This document shows, piece after piece, positions 38,760 to 53,070 of a stretch of DNA of 64,000 nucleotides. The first letter of the stretch is position 1. The number at the start of each line of letters is the position of its first letter. Location of the stretch: contig JARUPY010000252.1 in assembly GCA_029817715.1 (NCBI GenBank), positions 806,001 to 870,000 of the forward strand, given 5' to 3'. The stretch is from Melastoma dodecandrum. Its lineage: Eukaryota > Streptophyta > Magnoliopsida > Myrtales > Melastomataceae. Under the pieces are notes generated by a model that had not been told where the DNA came from, searched no databases, and saw nothing but the letters and a program-made list of their open reading frames with translations. A program made the position numbers and the translations under genes.

Positions 38760-41700
38760 AAAGGGTTTGTGGACATTTGTACAGAAACCATCCTATTTCG
38801 TTATTCACGTGTCCGGTTAGCTTTCGTGGAACGATTGGCTAAAGGACAAGTGGATTCTTGTTGCTGTGCTTACGGCTTTGCAATTATTGGGGGAATATTT
38901 TGTTCCCTGTTGCCCGTGTCAATTATAAATCAATCAAGCCCAGCCCCAGGAAAGAATTTCAGAAGTAAAATTAATAAAAATGGATCCCCCCCAAAAAAAA
39001 AAAAAAAAGATTTCAAGGAACTTTCATCATCTAGGAGACCATATATAATAATAATAATAATAAAAGAAAGAATACCCCTAGTTGATGATGGTAATGACAT
39101 CTAAGGAAGACCTTAATGATGTCTGTCCAAGACGATGAGGTTTTTTTTTTATTCAATCCCTTCTCTAGTAGTTTAATCTCCTGAAATATAAATTGTCACG
39201 AAAGTAAGACAATCAGATAAGTCAAGACTAGCAAAAAGATACATGTGATAATAATTTTTTAAGGATCGTGATTAGTCATTCTTTCATTTGTGTCTCACGA
39301 GAATAGGGTCCCATCATAACCACTTGGAGATTACTATCATTCGATGAGGGGTTAACGAATCAAACTTTCAAAGATTTAATGAAAGAAAAGTAGTCATGGG
39401 GCTTAATAGACCGAATCGATGTACAAATAACAAATAGATCACGGGATTTCGGGGATATCTGCGGCGTCTCTTGAGCGGAAATATTTTTGTTTTTTTAAGT
39501 TTGGTCGGTTTGGATGTTTAATGAGTAAAACAAAAAGAAATTGTTTTGCTTGTTGAATGAAATATTGGGTATAAATTATTTGCGAACCTTTTTTTTTTAT
39601 GTAAACAGCTTCACTCGATCTATTCGTGCGGTTCTTCCGTGCCATCAAATATGATGTTCAATTTTCCGTTCGATAACATGATCGCCATCTAAATTTATCA
39701 TAAAAACTTACTAAAGAAGAAGGTGTTACTCCCGGCCCTTGGAAGAAACAGTGGATATGAGGATTTCCTTGAAAGAAGCTGGTGGTACCTTCACTTTTTT
39801 GAAAAAGAACGGAAATCAAGATTCAATTAAAGGACGTGTTATCATTCTTCACCATTGTTAGAGAAATAGGTGAATAAAATCAACAATGATCAGTCAAAGG
39901 ACGATCCTTAAAAAGAAACACGAAGCTGGAGATCATCCTAATCAAGCCTAAAATCCAAGATATGAAGCAACCAAAGTGTCAAATTTTGTTGAGATAAAAG
40001 ATTGATTACTTTTTTATGAAGCTTAAGAGAATCTTATTTCATATTGTAAATCCCAACTAATGTCGAAAACCTCATAGCACGTCTATGCGTAACCCAGCCA
40101 TCTCCCCCCTCGCCACCCCAACTCAAATTAAAACACGTCGCCCTATCCTCCATCCGGATCCGCCTGAGGTACGACGACACGTCCGCCTCTTCTCAGTCCG
40201 ACATTCTTACTTGCAAGCAACAACTTCTTTCCTTTCTCGTCCGAAATCACAATCACACTTATTTGTATGACTGAGTAGTAGGGGCCAATGAAGACATTAT
40301 ACTTATAAATAGCATCGAATAATTCCGATTTCAGTGTCGGCTATTGAAAGCAAGGTTAAAAATGAAATTATCTAATGCAATTTATTTGTTGGAATTTGTC
40401 TACTTAATTAAAGCAACCTAAAAATTGAGGATGAAAGTAATGGATGGATGTGCAAAATAAGTAAAATATTTATTTAATTTGTTTGTTAAAACTCATGCTC
40501 CCAATATTGATAAATTCTTTGGTCGCGATGATTTATTTCGATACTCTTTCTTCATGAAAATTTGTACTGCACCGTAATTACAACATTATCTAGGCGGACT
40601 TAGTCATAGTAGGGAAAGTAACTGAATAAATTCACATACTTAACGTGATAATTTCAGTTGGAATTTCATAGGGACACGAGGGTATATTACGGGTTCCGCC
40701 TCCTCCTCCCTCGTTCGCATTTCAAATGAGTTTCGATTTCAACCAAGAAAAGAAAAGGAAATGTCGGTGTTGAAAAGAGAGGCTTATCCACACGTGGTGT
40801 AAATAAATTATTATATGGTTGGTGGTCCATCCCGGCGGCGGCTCCAGAGATGGCACGGCAGACACACCACAGGCTAATGTCGCAATGTAAATCTTATTAA
40901 TAAAATATATCACGGAACCTTCCACGATCAACCACTCCACTCCACTCCACTCCAACCAAGTTACTGCTAACTCATACTTCATAGTGCTGTAAGTCAGTCA
41001 ACGGTCGTCGAAAACGACATGTGCATGATGATCATCATCATATCAGGAAAGAACATCCATCCAACCAACACGTACGCCTGAGCAACATGTACCAGAGGTG
41101 ACGACGGGCCATCCAATAATTTAATGTCCATGTTCAGGTCAGGACTCCTCTCTCCCCAAATATATAAGATGTGGTTTTTTTTTAGTAAGATAAGATATTG
41201 TGTAACACACCCCCAAAATCCTGCTGCCCCCTGCCTGCGTGAGATCCTAAAACTACCTCGAGACCAGTAAAAACTAATAAATAAATATACATATCTTTTT
41301 GGGATTTCCACGGGATTTTACCCAGAGAGAAAATAAAAATTTTACTGAAATTTATTATTTCATTAGGACACAGACGTGAAATATGTCTTGATTTTATGGG
41401 GAACAAGCCAAATGACTTATGCCCCCGACCGATCCCTTTCAAACTCGCTCTTCAATTACTCGCTAATCACGATGCCGTGTGATTTTAAACTTTTCTCTCC
41501 AGCCACAGATCAACCTTACTTTATCTGCCACCAGAATAGGGGGAAAAAAAATCTAAAAACCATTAATCGAACGTAAAAAAATATATATGAAAGTTAGAAA
41601 AGATATATTTTTTTTTTAATTTGAAAAATTAAGAAAAAGAATGACGACCCATTAGGGCAAAATCCAGTCAGACGTTAAACAATCCCTCCCAGTTTCCACC

Positions 41701-41792
41701 CCTTTCCCATTTCTCATCATCATCTCGTATCCTTTGCTAAAACTCCCCCGAAACTACGTCGTCCTTCCCCCCAAGAACAACCTCCGCAAGCC

Positions 41793-44700
41793 ATGTCCGA
41801 AATGACTCCGTTCCTCTTCCTCGTCCTTTCCTTGCTAACCATCGCCGTGTCCAGCGGCAGCGGAGAACTCGACATCCTTCTCGCTCTGCCGCAAACCATC
41901 CAGTCCTCTGCTACCCCGAACCCCTTCTCATCGTGGATCCCGGCCGCCTCACCCTGTAACTTTGTAGGGATAAAGTGCGATCAGAACGGTTCCGTCACCG
42001 AGCTCGACCTCTCGAGACAGTGGCTCGTTGGTACAGTCAAATTCACCTTGGTGTGTGCCCTGCCTTCTCTTGAGAAGCTCGCCCTCGGGTTCAATTCGCT
42101 CGGCGGGAACGTGTTGGCCGACCTCGATAGGTGCTCGAAGCTGCGTTATCTTGATCTCGGGAACAATAGGTTCTCTGGGTCGTTCCCTGAGATCCCTTCC
42201 CTCGTGGAACTGCAGTACCTCTACCTAAATAAGAGCGGGCTGTCTGGAGCTTTCCCCTGGGGATCACTCAGGAGCATGCCGAATCTCGTGGCCCTCAGTG
42301 TTGGGGACAACCGGTTTGAACCGTCTCCGTTCCCGCTGGAAGTTCTCGACTTGCCGGATTTGAATTGGCTGTACATGACCAACTGCAGCATTCAGGGGAA
42401 GATCCCTCCAGGAATCGGGAGATTGACGAAGCTCATCAACCTCGAGCTCTCTGTCAATAATATTAGTGGCAAGATACCGAACGAGATTGGGAATTTGACG
42501 AACCTTTGGCAGCTGGAATTGTACCGGAACAACTTGACGGGGAGGTTTCCGCCCGGGATGAGGAACCTTATCAAACTGGAGAAGTTTGATGCATCCCGGA
42601 ATAATCTCCAAGGAGATTTGTCAGAATTGAGCTACTTGACGAATCTCGTTACCCTGCAGCTATTTGTGAACAACCTGTCCGGTGGAATACCCCCCGAGTT
42701 CGGCAACTTCCAAAAGCTCGTGAATCTGTCATTGTATACCAACCAGCTGACGGGTCCTCTGCCCGAGATGCTTGGCTCATGGGCTGAGTTCAACTACATC
42801 GATGTCTCGGAGAATTTCCTGACGGGGAGAATCCCACCTAACATGTGCAACCGAGGCAAGATGAAGGAGCTGTTGGTACTGCAGAACAACCTCAGCGGGG
42901 AAATCCCAGCTACTTACACAAACTGCTCGACTCTAACCAGGTTTCGGGTGAGTAACAACTCGCTGACGGGTGTCGTTCCGCCGGGTTTATGGGGGCTGCC
43001 GAACGTGAACATCATCGACCTTGAGATGAATAAGTTTGAGGGTGGGGTCACATCTGATATCCAGAATGCAGAGGCCCTCGGTCAGCTGTTCCTCGCCAAC
43101 AACAAGTTTTCTGGAGATTTGCCCGAGGAGATCTCGAAGGCCGTGTCACTGGTGGCCATTGACGTGAGCAATAATGGGTTCACGGGAAGGCTGCCACAGA
43201 GCATTGGGGAATTAAAGAAGCTGAGCAGCCTTCACGTTGAGAACAACATGTTCTCGGGTTTGATACCAGAGTCTTTGGGCTCATGCGACTCAATAAGTGA
43301 TGTGAATATGGCAAACAACTCGCTGTCCGGTGAAATTCCGGCTTCTCTGGGGTCATTGCCGGTGCTGAATTCCCTTAATTTGTCTGATAACTTGATTTCA
43401 GGTTCGATTCCTTCGAGCTTGTCCTTGTTAAGATTAAGCCTACTCGATCTGTCAAACAACCGGCTGACTGGCCAAATTCCGGAGTCTCTGTCTATACAAG
43501 CTTATAACGGAAGTTTTGCGGGTAACCCTGGGCTTTGCAGCTACACAATCAGCTCGTTCCGACAGTGTTCTTACCATCCTGGTATGTCAAAGGATATTCA
43601 CACGCTTATAGTTTGCTTCTCCCTCCTTGCCGTGCTACTGTGCCTCTGTCTTGGGTTCTGCTTCTACATAAACAAGAGAGAAAAGAAGCGCGGACGATCA
43701 CTCAAGGAAGACTTGTGGGATGTGAAGTCCTTCCGAGTTCTGAGCTTCACCGAGGACGAGATCCTGGAATCGATAAAGCCAGAGAATCTGATAGGCAGGG
43801 GTGCTTCAGGGAATGTCTACAGAGTCGTCCTAGCTAATGGCAAGGAGCTTGCAGTGAAACACATATGGAACACCGACTGCAACAATCAGAAGAAGGCCCG
43901 GGCTACCACCCCAATCCTCGGCACATGTGAGAAGAGATCCCGGGAATTCGAGGCGGAGGTAGAAACCCTCAGCTCGATAAGGCATGTGAATGTGGTGAAG
44001 CTTTACTGTAGCATCACCAGTGATGACTCAAGCCTCCTGGTGTACGAGTATTTGCCCAATGGGAGCTTATGGGACAGGCTTCATACATCGAGGAAGGTTG
44101 AGCTCGACTGGGAGACGAGGTATGATATTGCGGTCGGGGCGGCCAAAGGGTTGGAATACTTGCACCACGGGTGCGAGAAACCGGTGCTGCATCGAGACGT
44201 CAAGTCCAGTAACATCTTACTAGATGAGTTCATGAAACCGAGGATAGCCGATTTCGGGCTTGCTAAGATTCTTCAGGTCAACGGAGGGAAGGATTCTACC
44301 CACATCATTGCAGGAACACACGGATACATCGCTCCTGGTTAGCTTCGGCTGATATTGGTTTCCGTCACATCCATATTATTAGTTTTGTGTCCCAGCTTGC
44401 TGATTTACAATCACAATTCTTGAATCTGCAGAATACGGGTATACATACAAGGTGAACGAGAAGAGTGACGTGTACAGCTTTGGGGTTGTTCTGATGGAGC
44501 TAGTGACCGGTAAGAGGCCGATCGAGGCCGAGTTTGGAGACTACAAGGATATCGTGAGCTGGGTTTCCGGCAAGCTGAAGACGAGGGAGAGTGTTCTAAG
44601 CATGGTCGACTTGAGAATACCTGAAGCCTTCAAGGACGATGCCATCAAAGTCCTGAGGGTGGCAATTTTGTGCACGGCAACACTCCCTAACTTGAGACCA

Positions 44701-44838
44701 GCTATGAGGAGCGTTGTTCACATGCTGGAAGAGGCAGAGCCGTGCAAGATTGTTGGCATAATCATCGAGGAGGACGAGAATGTGAAAAGCAAGGCCATAC
44801 AACCTGTAGATGCCGCAAAGGTTAAGCCAGAATCATGA
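41793..44838 (+). CDS. LRR receptor-like kinase, HAIKU2/RLK7 type (LRR-XI)
   Basis: Plasma-membrane receptor kinase for a peptide signal. Two exons, 41793-44337 and 44432-44838, total 2952 nt, giving 983 residues. Order: signal peptide (FLFLVLSLLTIAVSSGSG, about residues 5-22), LRR N-cap with CNFVGIKCDQNGSV, about twenty leucine-rich repeats, a membrane span near residues 600-625 (LIVCFSLLAVLLCLCLGFCF), then a kinase. The kinase has the P-loop GRGASGNVY, AVKHIW lysine, HRDVKSSN catalytic loop and DFG, so it looks catalytically competent; HRD marks an RD kinase. The single intron falls at IAP|EYGYTYKVNEKSDVYSFG, a conserved place. The overall sequence fits the clade with HAIKU2 (seed size) and RLK7 (PIP-peptide receptor); I cannot tell which, or whether it is a co-orthologue. 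Confidence 0.9.
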
Positions 44839-45283
44839 AAGCAGGAGCGTCCCTGTTGCTCCAGGACTAGAGGCTTCATTCAAGGAATACCAGGAAACTA
44901 TGGGAGCAGGTGTCACTTTGTAAAATATGTGTTGCAAAGCACGATCATGGTGAGGCGTTATTAGCTAGAAAAGCACCTTGCAGTCGATCTGGTTTAAATA
45001 TTACCAGTTGCGATTAGCATTCGTAGAGCTCGGGCTCTCAAGGGCATATGGGAGCCTTCCTATGTGAGTCTGATGTATAATAACGTAGATAGGTCTCTTG
45101 CAGTTGATCTTGTCCTAAGTTGCATCACATCCCGGCCGATGGAAACCAGTAAACATCGAAAACAATTCGGCATGAACAAACTTTATTACGGCGAGCGAGA
45201 ACCCATACTTACCCCCAATGGTCCCAGAACCTTTGGACTTCGATCAGATACCGCCTTCGACTATGGCTTCACTGGGCTCAACT

Positions 45284-45320
45284 CTGTTAAACAACCAAGA
45301 ACCTGTTAAACAACCAAGAA
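45284..45320. repeat. 18-bp tandem duplication
   Basis: CTGTTAAACAACCAAGAA occurs twice with a 19-bp period downstream of the receptor kinase. Confidence 0.9.
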
Positions 45321-45372
45321 GCGGCTGTCTTTTTCGCCGACACTAATTACTAACTGGGATTCGAAGAACTCA

Positions 45373-45480
45373 AATCCGCTTTCGCGTCCCTTGTCACTCC
45401 CTTGCGGCTCAATCTGCCAGAGGATCGGACATTGTACCCTAAGCCAGCGGGGGAATGACAAGGGCAGCGAAAGCAGATGA
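45373..45480. other. Long imperfect hairpin (candidate small-RNA precursor or small foldback element)
   Basis: The arm 45373-45411 pairs with 45440-45480 over about 40 bp with few mismatches. Both sides share GCTTTCGC and CCCTTGTCA on the same strand after reverse-complementing, with an internal 2-nt mismatch and G:U-compatible changes. The loop is about 28 nt. Size and pairing are compatible with a plant microRNA-type foldback, but I recognise no known microRNA in it. It lies 0.5 kb downstream of the receptor-kinase stop codon; the strand of any transcript is unknown. Confidence 0.5.
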
Positions 45481-46384
45481 GGGCTTCGTCGACTACTGAC
45501 TCTTGGAGAGAGAGGCGATTTTGAACATCAGTTACTCGCTATTTTCCTTTATTCTATTCTATTTACAAGCGTGACATTATATGTTATTCATCGATCCTTT
45601 AAGATTTTTTAGGATAAAAATCGGGAATACAAGAATCTAATGGAAATCTTATCGGGATTTCTCATTGGATATTATTCTCACGTAATCTAAGATATATATT
45701 TCAAAGAGATATTGCGCACCCATAAAATATATATATCATATACAAGTCCCGAATGACTCATAAACATATGAGATCCTATCACATCGAATCTTTAATATAT
45801 ATTTGATTTCGAGGCACGTATATATTTGACGTAAGAGTCGTCGTATAAATATATATGGTCAATATACGGGATACAAAGAAACTTCCGTTTTTTTAACGGT
45901 AAATTCGTATCCTTGAATGTGTTTCACAATTTAAAAAAATAATAATTATATTTTCGTACGGATTTAAGTCTCTCTAATCAATTTGCAAAAGATCGAGGTT
46001 TAAAAAGGAAAAATGTAGCTTAAACCCAAAATTTCACCCGTCCTCTTTCAAGCGTTTCGCTTTGACGATCTACCTTTCAATGTCTGGGCCCCTCCCAGAA
46101 AGAAAGGCCTCCGACAAGGAAAACGCCACCCTTAACCACCCAAAAACCATCCCACAACTAAAATGTCGTTTCCAGCTCCGTGGCTCGGCTATTTGGACCG
46201 ACCTTTGTTTTCCATCGCCGTTACCCGTCCTGCCTATGATGATGGCGGCGTCGACGAAGGCGCGTTCCTTCCCTTTTCCCGTTCCCGACACGGACTTACA
46301 TTCCCCAACGACCGCACGGTCCCCGGTCTGGAACAAAGGCAGCGCCTTGGGGATATACCGTCGGCGAACTCGGGATGGTTGATT

Positions 46385-46395
46385 CCCCCCCCCCC
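46385..46395. repeat. Poly(C) tract, 11 bases
   Basis: Uninterrupted run of 11 C. Confidence 0.9.
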
Positions 46396-47805
46396 ACCCG
46401 GTACATTGGCGGGGTGCGAGACGTGAAGAGAATTGAGTTGGGCGAAATGAAAGAAGATGGTGGGGATGGAAGACGGCAGACAGGATGGAGCCAGGCGGGA
46501 AACCTAATTTGTACATCCATAGTTGTATTTTTTTTTTATTGCCTTCTTTCAATTTTAAGGATTTAAGAAAAAGGCCAAACTTTGGATAACTCATTTGGTG
46601 TCTGATTTCTTAGGTTTAGCATTAGATGACGTATTATTTTTAAGGGGGGAGGGTTCTGATTCTGATTTTGTTTATCTAACATTGGGGCGAATTGGGTTGG
46701 TATAGTTTGCCGTGTTTGGTAAATATTTGGCCATGAATGAGACGATGATGTACGGATCTTTAACCCTGTTTTTGGAAATAGACATCGGACCCGGTGGATA
46801 TCTCATTCACTTACTTGGTTATGGGGCGATGGCTTTGCTTGTTTTTTGGTTCTGTGATTGGTTAGGGAAGAGTTGAAAGGTTACGCTCATCAATGTGGGT
46901 TCTCGTTGGGTGTTTCTTTTAATGAGGAAATAAATTGCTTATGCACAAGAGGGTATTCAAGTTGACCCCATGAAGGAGTTGAGTTTCCATATTGCTTGAC
47001 ACTGCCATAATTTCAATATGCTAAAATTGGGTTCCTTGTTAAAATTAGTAGGATTCTCTTGATCAACAATCTGATTTGGTGGAGGGACTGCAAATGCAGC
47101 TGGCATCTTGCTGTGCAGTTTCCTTCCTCTTCTGTTGCTGGAGTTGGTATTAGGATGACAGATCCAGTTAAGCGTGTGTGCTGTGAATTGAGGATGGCAT
47201 TGTCAAATTCCGATGTTTTTGTGGTTTGGACTGTTGGTGATGTGAATTTCGTAGCCCTGTGACCATGCAATACCACCCCAAATGCTTTGCTCTTGTTCTT
47301 TTTTTTTTTTTGTTCTGAAAAGTCAGACAAAGCTCTGTTTCATTGTTCAGTATTTGGGCAATGGCAGCTGAATATGTGACAATCTATATGATTGTGAATA
47401 ATTGGTCACATTGTTAAATGGCGGGAGTTTGTTGGGTAAACACTCCCTCTAGGTTGTGACAATCGAGATCAGTGCTTTATATTGCTCAGATCAGTCCACC
47501 TTGATATCTTGATTTCCAGGTTTCATCTGCGTGGTTGTATAATCTGTAGGAAGTTGAGTTAGCTGTGATCTGTTTACTTTCTTTCCATTTCTTTAGGAAA
47601 AAATGGTTGTGTCATTTGGCAAAGGCTAATCTTTCGGCGGTAGTTCTGCCCGTCTGCCTATCGAGTATGCAATTTCATTCATTTGTGGGCACCCCCCTTT
47701 CTCTGTTCTGTATAAGACCATAAAAAAATTGTTGGCTTTTATCTATGTTGTTAGTGGCCTGCAATCCTGGACCCCTCAACATTGCGCTACATTTTACAGG
47801 ACGAC

Positions 47806-47824
47806 GGGGGGGGGGGGGGGGGGG
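47806..47824. repeat. Poly(G) tract, 19 bases
   Basis: Uninterrupted run of 19 G, about 710 bp upstream of the alpha-tubulin start codon. Confidence 0.95.
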
Positions 47825-48244
47825 CAGACTGTCTTTGGAATCGTCCTGAAGGATGATCAAATGATTATTTGGGACCCGGAAAGGGAATGATGAGATCCCG
47901 GTGGATAGAATGATGGCAAAACCAAATTTCAACAGCAAAGAGATTGGGGGGGAACTTATAAGCTACTCCAAGAAAGTGTGATGAGGACAGCCCGCCCATC
48001 CACCACGTGATTGTCCGTCCCCCATTCTCAACTACAACCCCCTGTTTACTACTACAATTCATATAGTACTACTACTTAAGAAAATCACTCTGAAATTTGC
48101 ACTAATCACGGCGTGCGTTGGAAGCAAGGGGACCCCCTAAACACATGACATGGGGGGTGGGATGTCTAATAAAACAAGCCACAATCAAAGCATATGACTT
48201 TTTTCCTAATTACAAGGACAGATCATCTTCTAAAGGAGCTTTGA

Positions 48245-50560
<2,316 letters not shown>

Positions 50561-51027
50561 GGAAAATGGCCATGCCACCGTTGTTATCATGTGTGCGTGT
50601 GTGGGGGGGCGTGTTGTGGAACAGTGTGTCCGGTTTGCCTTGTTGTTTGGATTCGGAAACAGTTTTTCGTCCGTGGGGCTTCGGATCAGGGGTGAGCAGG
50701 TTACACGGCGTGTAGTTTCCGTGTAACTTGAAATCTATCTTGCACTATTCTTATTTTTAAAACCTAAAGAAATACCCTTTCATGTTACGAGACACTTTTA
50801 CATTAAATCAACCTCATTACTCCAATTTAGAGTATTACTCCTTAAACGAACGAGGTAAGGGCAAGGGGATGACATGTTCGAATATCTGTAGAGGCTTGTC
50901 AGCGAGCAAAATTGTTAAATATAAATAAGATATATTTACAATTTTAAAATAAAAATTATTTATATAAATAGATAATAAAAATTATATAATGATATTAGAT
51001 AAATATATTATATAAATTATATATTAA

Positions 51028-51218
51028 AATATATTAGCTCAGGTTCCAGGTTCTCCAAGTTGGTTCTGAGGTAAGAACCTACAACCGTACTTAGTACTGA
51101 CGGTTTTCAAAAATTTAGAACCTAGAATCTACCCGATCTATTCGAGAATCCTATAGTACCGGTTCCGACCGATTCCCGATTTTACCCAGAACCTACGCTC
51201 ACCTCTAGTTCGGACCCT
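51028..51218 (-). repeat. Possible dispersed repeat
   Basis: On the minus strand it begins AGAGGTGAGCGTAGGTTC and runs through repeated GGTTC/GAACC words into an AT-rich tail. Similar GGTGAGC-started, GGTTC-rich sequences are common as dispersed repeats in plants. The class and exact ends are not determined. Confidence 0.3.
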
Positions 51219-52096
51219 TTTTTTTTTACTTTTAATTGTTAATAAATAATAAAGAAAGGAAGAAGGACGCAAATCCAAGGGGGCACAGGGCTAGTGTTGT
51301 GGTAATGGACCCGAGCCCATTATTGTCACCGTAATCAAACACCTTGTTAAAAACTTGGGGTCCAAAGTTTGACGTAATTTTAAGGTAAACGAGCTAAACT
51401 TTTTAGTGGAATTTTCTTTCTATTCCGTGAATGTAAATCAAACATTTGAGTAAGCTGATTTAAAATATTAATTTAATTCCATATTTAATGGATATTTTGC
51501 CGAATTTTAATGTCAAATCCAACAAACTAATCCAAGAAAAGAGATCTTACCTGGATGCGTCGGCATCAAGTCCCTAACAATTTAAGGAAATATCTTATGT
51601 TAGCCTCCCGATTGGTGGTCAGTCCACCAAATGTGTAGTTTTTTTATGGGGCGTAAAAGATTTGATTGAACCTTTAGTGGGTGCGCACGTTTTTCTTTTG
51701 TCTTATTGGTAAAAATCTTGTGGAAGCGACGCGACGGTGGCTGTTGTCTTGGTCTTTGGTCATGGGAAAGTGTGATGATATATGATGTCTTGTCAGGACA
51801 TTCAAAGACCAAGACAATGATTTTAAGCCAATAAAACCAAAAAAAATAAAAAACAAACAAATTAAAAAGAGTGGTAGAAAAGTTACGTTTTGCCCTAATT
51901 GTTGAATTTCACAAGAAAATTTGATCAGAAAAGGGAGTCCCTTTTAGCGAACGCATTTTTTCTTTCCTTTATAAACTTTTGGGTGTTGTATAAGAAGAAT
52001 GAGCCTACAACTTGTTTTTATACACCAATAAATTTCTGAGTGGGTTGGGCGGGAATACCATTGCCAACCATCCAAATCCAAAAGTGGCCGCCCTAT

Positions 52097-52119
52097 TACA
52101 CACACACACACACACACAC
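52097..52119. repeat. (AC)n microsatellite
   Basis: Pure AC dinucleotide run followed by a short CT run. Confidence 0.9.
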
Positions 52120-53070
52120 TCTCTCTTACTACTAGGCGCGCATATATTCGGTCTCTCCTTGATATTCTCCTCCTCCTCTTTTTATTTTATTTTTTTAAAT
52201 AAAAGAACATCGTGATAGTTGGTTCCCGGAAGGTGAGAGATTTGATCCGATTATTATTATTAATCTCAAATATAATAAACGCGTTGAATGAGTTGAAAAC
52301 TTTCTTTTTTTGTTGGTGAGAGAACAGGGAAAGTGAAATTGGGTGGGGGGTGTGCTCCCAAAAAATAAAAATAAACTGTTTTGCCCCCTACCGCCTGCCT
52401 CTTCAGGGAATTTTGAGGCGGGTTGGGTTAGACTTCCAAGGTCCCCCCTCGTCGGTGATCATTATTTGATGTCGTAAAGGGGATACGATCTTGTTTCAGC
52501 TTGTCCCTGGATTTAACACGTGAATCATCATCGGACACTCTTGGCCTTCTTTTTAAGTCATCCGCGTCAAGACGACATATATCTCGAGCAGAGAATGGAG
52601 TTGACCGAAATCTAGTTAGGTTTGTGTCGGAACAGAAAACCCCGCCCGGATCGAGGAAGTCTACGGTTGTTCACTTCGGAATGTTGTGGTTGAAAGGAGT
52701 CTCTATGTTCACTTCACTCCAAAGACTTTCCTCCCTCATAATAAATACTCAACTCGATACTAATAAATGCCATAGAATGTTAAAATATTATGGATGGATG
52801 GATGATGGATGGCATCGTATCCCACCTAACTTTATGTTTCATTCCTTTTTTCCCTCTACTTTTTTTCTCACCCCCGTTAAAATATGTATTAGGGGGCGTG
52901 CAGTTTTAAAGCAATTATTCTTCTTAATGGCCTCTCTCTTGGATTGTGGATCACCCATCCATAATAATCTTTATATATATATATATTGCTGCCTGCCTTT
53001 GCCTTACCTACTACTTACTACTCCCCGCCATTTGCGAAAGCACACGGTTAGTGGGTGCCGGTGCGTCAAC

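Larger units (their letters stand above)
36240..41792. other. Intergenic DNA, no gene seen
   Basis: 5.5 kb between two divergently facing genes (transporter minus, receptor kinase plus). It has four homopolymer features, the long C or G runs being listed separately, and many AT-rich stretches. All open frames are short and without family resemblance. Promoters of both genes must lie at its ends. Confidence 0.55.
50561..53070. other. Intergenic DNA between alpha-tubulin and the amino acid permease
   Basis: Tubulin 3' UTR at the left, then strongly AT-rich DNA (50.9-51.05 kb) beside a patterned stretch (51.03-51.22 kb, listed separately). An (AC)n microsatellite lies at 52097-52119 and a short TA run at about 52973-52987, which is a plausible TATA element for the permease. 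No coding gene is seen. Confidence 0.5.

Noticed and set aside
46070..46594. 174-codon minus-strand open frame, with overlapping plus-strand frames
   Set aside because: Open on both strands in a GC-rich patch, low-complexity composition, no recognisable domain.
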